Below, in pieces: positions 56,695-64,000 of a stretch of DNA of 64,000 bases. The stretch lies in NCBI GenBank assembly GCA_033977485.1, contig CM066991.1, forward strand, positions 36,267,850-36,331,849. The letters run 5' to 3'. The position numbers and the translations under genes were made by a program. The DNA is from Hydrangea macrophylla. Its lineage: Eukaryota; Streptophyta; Magnoliopsida; Cornales; Hydrangeaceae. Positions within the stretch are counted from its first letter, which is position 1, and every line of letters begins with the position of its first letter. The notes below the pieces were generated by a model. It ran no database searches. It saw only the letters and a program-made list of their open reading frames with translations, and was not told where the DNA came from.

Positions 56695-57308
56695 ACCTAA
56701 CCCCACCATCACCAGCTGGCAGCCTTAACACCCACCACCACCTGCGCCGACCAACACCACCACAACCACCACCTGCGCCACTCACCACTACCCACCACTA
56801 CCTGTATCGAACTCTATACATCATTCCCTGCCTGCATCGCACCCTATACACCAAACCAAGCATGCGTCGCACCACACATACCACCACTCAGTCCAGCCGC
56901 ACCTCATACCACACCACCCTGTCCAGCCGAGCCCCATACACCCTCTTCCTAGTCAAACCGAGACCCATACACCTCCTCCCTGGTCAAACCGAGACCCATA
57001 TATCACAACCCTAGCCAATCTGAATCCTATACACCATATTCCAGCCCTTCTAATTGTTCTATGTTGATCTGAATCTACTACATCACCTATATACCATCCT
57101 TTTTATTTTTTGGTTTCCCAATTTCCACCCTCACATCATCACGAGTTCTTCGTTTTGATTGACTTTTAGCTTCAGCTTTTTTTGGGTTCTATTATGAACC
57201 CTAGATTAGCATCTTGCTTATCCGTATGCCTTAACGTCCTAAGTTTGCCCCTTACCTTTACTATTTTTTTGGTGATTATTATGGGTGTTTCCTTCGCTTG
57301 TTGACAAC
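56695..57308 (+). other. C4 5' leader
   Basis: C-rich simple sequence (caccacc and cccatacacc words) to about 57050, then AT-rich. The frame at 56673-57014 is His/Thr/Pro low complexity and is not called a gene. Confidence 0.5.
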
Positions 57309-58270
57309 ATGGTTGACGATAAGAATCCGTCACTCGGAGATCCTCAACAGCCTCAGATGAGCCAGTTAGTTGCTCCCCAAGACAACTCAACTCATAAAAT
57401 CAGGACCTCTTTGTTCAATGGCCAAAATTATGTACCTTGGTCACAGTCTGTTCTTCTCTACTTGGAAGGAAAAGCGAAGGAGGTATATATTGATGGGACT
57501 AACCAGGCACCAAATGTTGCTAATACTAGTTTAGCTAAATGGAAGGTTGAGAATGCCCTTGTTAGAGAATGGCTAGTTCATTCTATAGTACCCGAAAATT
57601 GGTGAAGGTCTTCTAGACATGACTACAGCCCGTGATATTTGGGATACAGTTTCTTACACCTACTCTTGTAAGGGCAATTATGCTCAGGAGTTTGAGCTCT
57701 CTCGAGTGATTGATAGCTCAGAGCAGGAGACTATGACGGTTATTTACTACTACACTTTTCTCACTACCCAGTGGAAACGTGTTGATCATCTTCAAGACTA
57801 TCACCCGGCTTGTCCTCAGGACGTTATTGGGTATCAGAAACTTCTAGAGAAGCAACGGGTATTCAAGTTTCTCCAAGGGCTTAATTCCGAGTATGACTCT
57901 ATCCGTAGTAGGGTACTTGGGATGGAGACCCTTCCCACCCTTCGGGAAGCATTTGCTTTTGTTCAAAATGAGGAGAGTCATCATTTTGCAATGCTTTCGG
58001 TTCCATCGATTAATCGCTCTACCCTTATTTCTGCTCCTTCTTCAGAGGGCCCTCCACCGCCTTGTGGTACACCTTCTCTGAGTGGGTCTGACTCTTCTAA
58101 GAGGTCATAGAAATTATGTGATTACTGCAATCGTCGTGGACATGTTAGGGCTACTTGTTGGAGTCTTCATGGTCATCCACCCGGGACACGTGGAGGTCGC
58201 TCTTGTGGTCGTGGAGGACGTGGTGGCCGTGAATGCCCATCTCAAGCTCACCATACTGAGGTTATTGATA
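57309..58270 (+). pseudogene. C4 gag with zinc knuckle
   Basis: The start at 57309 (MVDDKNPSLGDPQQPQ) is preferred over the in-frame ATG at 57285 because it begins the usual acidic gag start. Features: KIRTSLFNGQNYVPWSQSVL, VYIDGTNQAP, a stop at 57603, then ARDIWDTVSYTYSCKGNYAQ, VFKFLQGLNSEYDSIRSRVL and LREAFAFVQNEE. A TAG at 58108 precedes the knuckle CDYCNRRGHVRATC (CX2CX4HX4C). Two stops only. Confidence 0.88.
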
Positions 58271-60969
58271 TTACCGACTCCGGGTCCACAGTTCAGCCTA
58301 GGATATCTCTATCCGCTCCTTTGTTCACCACGGAGTATGAAGTTGCTTTACGTGGTTTAGATGCTCTTCGTAGCCTGATGACTCGTCACTCTCCCTCTAC
58401 TCCCACAGGTGCCTTCACCTCATTTGCCCAGATAGGTAACTTAGTACACTCTGCCATAGAATGTTTGTCTCGCTCATCGCCTCCATGGATTATTGATTCT
58501 GGTGCTTCAAATCATTCATGTAGTTCATCCAATTTATTTTCTGTGTATACTCCATCTTCAGGTCAAGAAAAAATTTGTATTATCGATGGCACTTTTTCTT
58601 CTATTTTAGGAAAGGGTGTCATTCATGCTACTCCATCTCTCCCACTGTCTTCTGTATTGCATGTTTCGAGTTTTACTTGTAATCTTTTATCTATTAGCCG
58701 TATCACTCGTGATCTTCATTGCTGCGCAACTTTTTTCCTTCCCATTGTGTTTTTCAGGACCTTAACACACGGAGGACGATTGGCAGTGGTAGAGAGGTTT
58801 GATGTAGGCACCAAAGGAGCGCACCACACTATCGTTTCTGAGAATAAGTCTGCAGATATTTGGCTTTGGCATAAGAGATTAGGCCACCCCTCTTTTTATT
58901 TACTTAAGCATTTATTTCCGTCTTTACTTGTTCATAAAGATATTTGAATATTTATGTGAGTCATGTGAACTTAGGAAACATCACTAGGCATCTTTTGCAC
59001 CGAGTATTAATAAAAGATTAGCTCCTTTTATTTTGGTACACTCTAATGTATGGGGTCCCTCTCGTATTTTGTCTCTAAAAGGCTATCGTTGGTTTGTTAG
59101 CTTTGTTGATGATTATTCACATACTGCATGGATTTAACTGATGAAAACTAAAAGTGAAGTTGTGTCAATTTTTAAAAACTTCTATCAAATGGTATTAACA
59201 CAATTTGGGAAGGGAATTCAAATACTCCGTTCTGATCAAGGGGGAGAGTACATAGATTAGAGTCTAGGAGATTTTTTTCCTTCAAAAGGGATTATCCATC
59301 AGACGTCTTGCACTGACACCCCACAACAAAATGGGGTAGCAGAGCGCAAGAATCGTCATTTGTTTAATGTTGCTCGTTCTATGCTTTTCACAGCTAATGC
59401 TCCCAAATCATATTAGGGTGATGCAGTCCTTACGGCTGCATACCTCATTAATTGACTGCCCACTGAAGTTCTCAAAAAAAGGTCTCCCATTGAACTCTTA
59501 TCCGACTCTTCTTTGTCTCTTTTTTTTTATTCCTCCTCGGGTCTTTAGGAGTGTTTGTTTTGTCCACAACCACTCTCCTTCTCGTGGGAAATTAGATCCT
59601 TGGGCTCTTAAAAGTATCTTTGTGGGTTACTCTCCTACCCAGAAAGGCTACAAGTGTTATCATCCTGAGTCTAGGAAGTGGTATGTGTCTATGGATATCA
59701 CATTTCATGAGTCTTTTCCTTTTTTTTTACCTTCCAAGACACCTCTTTAAGGGGAGCATTAGAGTGAAGAGATTCTTGGTACTTTACCAGAAATTCCTAT
59801 TATTTCTGGTAGTGTGTCACCTCAGAAAGAGAAGGAAATTGGAAATGTGGAAGTAGAGGAAGTGATGGAAGTTGAGCCAAGTACCCCTAAACAGGGAGAG
59901 GTATTACCAAAGGAAAAAGAATTATTGGTTTATTCCAAGGGTACATGGAGTAATAGAAGAAACAAAGAGGTTGAGACCAATACTCCTATTCCTTTACTGC
60001 CATCTACTCCAACTGGTGAGGCACTAATAGACCTTAATTGTGATTCAGGTAATCTAAATAACTCCTTACCTATTGAGTCTAGTAATCTTGATGTTCCTAT
60101 TATTGTCCGTAAGGGTGTTAGATCATGCATTCAACACACTATTTCAAATTTTGTGTCCTATTCTCACTTATCTTCTGCTTATCGTGTCTTTCTTTTAAGT
60201 ATTGCCTCTATTGTTGTACCTAATCGTGTTCAGGATGCTCTTAATGATCCCAAGTGGAAACATGCTATGGAAGAGAAGATGAGTGCTCTTCACAAGAATG
60301 GTACTTGGTAGTTGACTAAGTTACCTATCGGTAAAAGAACTATGGGGTGCAAGTGGGTGTATATAGTGAAGTATAGAGCAGATGGTTTTGTTAAGAGGTC
60401 TAAAGCCCGTCTCATTGCCAAAGGATTCACTCAGACTTATGGGGTGGATTATCAGGAGACGTTTGCACCGGTGGCTAAGATGAATTCTGTCAGGATCCTT
60501 CTATCTCTAGCAGCAAATCTGGACTGGCCACTTCACCAGTTTGATGTTAAAAATGCTTTTTTGCATGGTGACTTAGAAGAAGAGGTGTATATGGACATTC
60601 CTCCCGGATTTGAGAACCAAAAAACTGAAGGAAAGGTGTGCAGGTTAAAAAAGGCCTTGTATAGCCTTAAGTAGTCTCCAAGGGCATGGTTTGAGAGATT
60701 CACTCAGGCTATGTGCAGATATGGTTTTAAATAAAGTCAGGATGACCACGCATTATTCATCAAACACTCCTTGCAAGGTAAGACTACAGCTCTCATTGTG
60801 TACGTGGATGATATTGTCCTCACAGGTGATGACTTTGAGGAAATGCAGCGTCTCAAGGGATATATGGCAAAGGAGTTTGAAATTAAGGATCTAGGAGAAC
60901 TGAAATACTTTCTTGGGATTGAAGTTGCGAGGTCTAAACATGGGATTTTCATCTCTCAAAGGAAGTATG
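58271..60969 (+). pseudogene. C4 pol: protease, integrase, RT (truncated)
   Basis: Protease near 58487: WIIDSGASNHSC (active Asp kept). Integrase: LWHKRLGHPSFYLLKHLFPS, then with stops VHSNVWGPSRILSLKGYRWF, SFVDDYSHTAWI, ILRSDQGGEYID and [15 protein letters not shown] (D, D and E visible). Linker: YSKGTWSNRRNKE and ISNFVSYSHLSSAY. RT: WKHAMEEKMSALHKNGTW, TKLPIGKRTMGCKWVY, LIAKGFTQTYGVDYQETFAP, FDVKNAFLHGDLEEEVYMD and LIVYVDDIVLTGDD (intact). RT stops at YVL, where C3 has inserted. About ten stops in integrase and linker; RT has two or three. Confidence 0.88.
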
Positions 60970-62466
60970 TGTTGGAAAAACCGGTTTAAGTTCTAAGTTT
61001 AAATGCGCAGCGGAAAAATCAAGTTATAAAACTTAATGGTAGCCCAGGATCTACTACTCGTCAATTCCATAGATGCGTACAAGAGGGGACAAGAATTTAT
61101 ACCTTAGTGTCTTGAACCCAATTCTGAAATCTTCAACTTCCAGCAGCCTCCACTAGATGGCCTTCACTCTTATGACTCCTATGGATGCTCGCAGGAAGGA
61201 CTAGGGTTGGTGGGAACCCTAATGGAGAGGAAGGAGAAGGTTTGGGACTCTAAAACAGTTTCTGCGGCTTCTGACGTTCAAAACGACGAACTTCTTTTCC
61301 AGAACGCAGCTGCCCTATTTATAGATTCCCAGAACCGACCTAAACTTCGACCGATCGAAGTGACTTCGATCGATCGAACCTTCGATCGATCGAACCATTC
61401 TCGATCGATCGAACCTGCCATGACTTCAATCGATCGAACATACTTCAATCGATCAAACTTGTCTTGACAGCTTCCTCAAGTGTCTTTCCAAGTATCCTGG
61501 TGGAGCTAAGATTGGGACCTCCTAGGCTCTTTATTGTGGGCTCAGATCAGTTGATTAATTCCCATGACCAAACTCTTTGATCATCAAATTAATCGACTGA
61601 TCAGTTAACGTTTACTCCACTATAAAACGATAACTGAACTCCAACGCAAAAGAACATATCCGAAGCGATAACTAGACTTGTATGGTGTACTAATGTCCCT
61701 CTACCGTTAGCATTCGTAATCATATTCAGGTAGTCAGATAACTGTTACTGTCAACCTGAATCATGATTACTTCTTGTATTCCTTGAGTCCCATTCACCTC
61801 TCATGATTACCAAACATGTTGATAACTCTTATCAACAAGACTGCAGTACTCAGTAATCGACTTGGTGACATTCTCAAGGGAATGCTTACTCTGAAATAGA
61901 GGGTAGATTCTGTCTTGACAATTTATGTTCACAACCCTATGAATATGACATACCCAAGATACCCAGGTTTTGATCTTCTATAGACCTCACTGATTGGTAA
62001 ATCAAAGCAGCCATATCCACAGTCTGTGTTCATAAACGTCTCAAGATTAAGAACACGTACCTTATACAAGTTATGAGTTCCTATCGACTGATTGACAGCC
62101 TTGAGTGTCGATAGGAAAGCTCAGGTCCGTCAATGCACTATAAGCACTAGCATGTTAACTAAGAGTTAAACTCTAGTGATTGAGATTAATCACTCCATCC
62201 AATGGTAGTTAATCATGGTACAGTGTAAACCTGATGAGATATCCAGTTTCATCATCCACTGTGACATATTCTGAGTAACAAAGAATAGTAATACGTATCT
62301 CACTTGTATGTATCTCATACATACACGAATTACTTACTATGATGCTTAAGGATAAACAATCATCTCATGAAAGAAACATACATAATGAAATGTAAAGCTG
62401 ATATCCATATGTTAAAAAGTCAATGTCTCATACATAAAGTAATGATTTGAGGGCACAAACCCAACA
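60970..62466 (-). repeat. 3' LTR of Copia C3
   Basis: Contains the palindrome cluster at 61345-61460 (ttcgatcgatcgaaccttcg and more), the TATA-like minus-strand tctataaataggg at 61312-61325, and the same downstream blocks as the C1 LTRs (ttcaggtagtcagataactg, aactccaacgcaaaagaac). Confidence 0.9.
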
Positions 62467-62481
62467 AACTCCCACTTGCAC

Positions 62482-64000
62482 TCACAACCATACAGGATTA
62501 CATCTGAGACCTAGACTATCTAGATGACGATCAAAGACCTTCTGTGGCAAGGCCTTTGTAAATGGATCAGCAAGATTGTCAGCGGTGGCAATCTTGGTGA
62601 CAGTCACATCTCCACGTTGAACAATATCTCGGATAAGATGATATTTCCGCTCTACGTGCTTTCCCTTTCCATGGTTCCTTGGCTCCTTGGACTGAGCCAC
62701 TACCCCACTATTATCACAATAAAGCGTAATAGGTGACAGCGACGATGGTACCACCTCGAGCTCCATAAGGAACTTCTTGAGCCAAATAGCTTCCTTTGTG
62801 ACTTTACAAGCAGCCATATACTCAGCTTTTGTAGTTGAGTCTGCAATGCATTTCTGCTTAATGCTCCTCCAACTGACAGCACCACCTCCCAAGGTAAAGA
62901 GATGACCGGACGTCGACTTCCTCGAATCTTTATCTGACATAAAGTCTGAGTCAGTGTATCCTACTGGAATTAACTCACTACCACCGTACATAAGCATGTA
63001 ATCTTTAGTCCTTCTCAAGTACTTAAGAATGTGCTTGACGGCTGTCCAGTGCTCTGGACCTGGATTCGACTGATATCTGCTAACCATGCCAACGGCAAAG
63101 CAAATATCTGGTCTAGTGCATAACATCGCATACATAAGACTTCCCACTGCTGAAGCATAGGGAACTCCTATCATGCGATTCCTCTCCTCCTGTGTCTTTG
63201 GACACTGGTCCTTGGAGAACGCTAAACCATGCCTGAAAGGTAACAATCCTTTCTTCGAATTATCCATTGAAAACTTAGTTAGCACCTTATTGATATAACC
63301 AGCTTGAGACAATCCCATTATCTTTCGCTTGCGATCCCGAAAGAGCTTTATCCCAAGAATATAGCTCGCCTCTCCTAGATCCTTCATATCAAAAGTACTA
63401 GCTAGCCAAACCTTGACCGTTGACAATACCGCTACATCATTCCCAATGAGTAGAATATCGTTAACGTAAAGCACAAGAAAGGCCATCACTTTCCCTTCAC
63501 ACTTCTTATATACACAAGGTTCATCCAGATTCTGTATGAAACCAAACGACTTGACCACTTGGTCAAATCGGATGTTCCAACTCCTGGATGCCTGCTTAAG
63601 CCCATAAATGGACTTTTACAGCTTGCATACCAAGTTACCTTTCCGACCAGCTATGAACCCTTCTGGTTGTTGCATATAGATGTCCTCCGCAAGATTGCCA
63701 TTCAAGAATGTAGTCTTGACGTCCATCTGCCAGATCTCATAATCTAGGCTTGCAGCAATGGATAAGAGTATTCTGATAGACTTGAGCATGGCTACCGGCG
63801 AGAAGGTTTCATCATAGTCAATGCCCTCCCTCAGAGTATAACCTTTCGCTACAAGCCTAGCCTTAAAGGTCTCAACCTTTCCATCAGATGCTCTTTTCCT
63901 CTTGTAGACCCACTTACAACCAATGGGTTTAATATTGGCTGGACGTTCTACAAGATCCCAGACCTGATTAGAATCCATAGATTCTAATTCAGCCTTCATA
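62482..64000 (-). pseudogene. C3 pol: RT and RNase H, nearly intact
   Basis: From the window edge: [60 protein letters not shown] and MDVKTTFLNGNLAEDIYMQQ, then one TAA at about 63616 in CKL-stop-KSIYGLKQ. The same frame runs on uninterrupted through FIQNLDEPCVYKK, the catalytic motif LYVNDILLIG, SRYQSNPGPEHWTAVKHIL, YTDSDFMSDKDSRKSTSGHL and KQKCIADSTTKAEYMAACK (RNase H), and KHVERKYHLIRDIVQRGDVT to the natural stop at 62482. The RT motif is YVND: the first catalytic Asp is Asn. Apart from the stop and this change it looks functional. The 5' part (gag, integrase) lies beyond 64000. Confidence 0.88.

Larger units (their letters stand above)
56533..60969 (+). mobile_element. Copia element C4, short LTR, cut by Copia C3
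   Basis: The 5' LTR 56533-56681 (149 bp, tgttagatattag...attgttaaca) is followed at 56682-56694 by tggtatcaaagcc, an initiator-Met primer site with one mismatch. Gag, protease, integrase and RT follow on the plus strand until C3 starts at 60970 within the RT segment that reads FISQRKYVL. The rest of C4 should lie right of the window. Confidence 0.88.
60970..64000 (-). mobile_element. Copia element C3 (5' part outside window), same family as C1
   Basis: The 3' LTR 60970-62466 (1497 bp) has inverted ends tgttgg...ccaaca. Next to it are the polypurine tract (minus strand of aactcccacttgc) and pol, which runs to the window edge. It interrupts C4 RT at 60969; the expected TSD would be gtatg (60965-60969) but its partner is out of view. 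Its pol is far more intact than that of C1, so it is the youngest insertion seen. Confidence 0.9.

Noticed and set aside
56673..57014. 113-codon His/Thr/Pro-rich frame
   Set aside because: Arises from a CACCAC-type simple sequence in the leader of Copia C4; starts within the LTR.
57172..57390. Minus-strand frame over the start of Copia C4 gag
   Set aside because: Antisense shadow of gag, no motif.

Overview
This is plant nuclear DNA, most likely from a eudicot, and is almost entirely made of LTR retrotransposons nested in one another. The evidence is intron-bearing coding remnants, initiator-Met tRNA primer sites, Ty3/Gypsy (Tat and Tekay type) and Ty1/Copia polyproteins, TRIM elements, CT microsatellites and one exon of a plant-type HMG-CoA lyase. 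Nothing looks bacterial or viral-episomal. Nearly every coding region carries stops or frameshifts, so it is annotated as pseudogene. The species cannot be fixed from the sequence.

Layout. (1) 1-29839: one large minus-strand Tat-lineage Ty3/Gypsy element whose 5' LTR is 28193-29839 and whose 3' LTR lies left of the window. Its gag, protease, G-patch, RT, RNase H, second RNase H and integrase read right to left and are split twice: by a complete Tekay-type chromovirus (11732-22300) and by a 3.2 kb solo LTR of another Tat-like family (7522-10765). Downstream of pol, on the opposite strand, lie two cargo genes: an intron-containing plant mobile domain (PMD) gene (1552-4098) and a second PMD/DUF7745-like gene (4758-5819). 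Beyond them are two tandem arrays. (2) 29840-30960: remnant of the Copia LTR into which the Tat element jumped. (3) 31209-43081: three Copia elements of short-LTR type (about 150 bp), one nested in another, with three TRIM insertions and one TRIM/Copia chimera. (4) 43082-45163: the only stretch with a host-gene signal, a decayed HMG-CoA lyase exon at 44330-44466. (5) 45164-55860: a gag-only Gypsy-like element with LTRs of about 200 bp, split by a complete 8.6 kb Copia element (45427-54025). (6) 56280-64000: Copia and Tekay scraps, then a plus-strand Copia (56533 on) broken in its RT by a younger minus-strand Copia (60970 on) that leaves the window.

Insertion order can be read from target-site duplications (TSDs) and interrupted frames. 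The most interesting signal is regulatory. The Tat LTR, the Tat-like solo LTR and both antisense cargo-gene promoters share clusters of palindromic GTGCCG/CGGCAC units near a TATA box. Two unrelated LTR families (Tekay, Copia) carry their own short perfect palindromes (CAATCGATTG; CGATCGATCG) in the same place relative to TATA.
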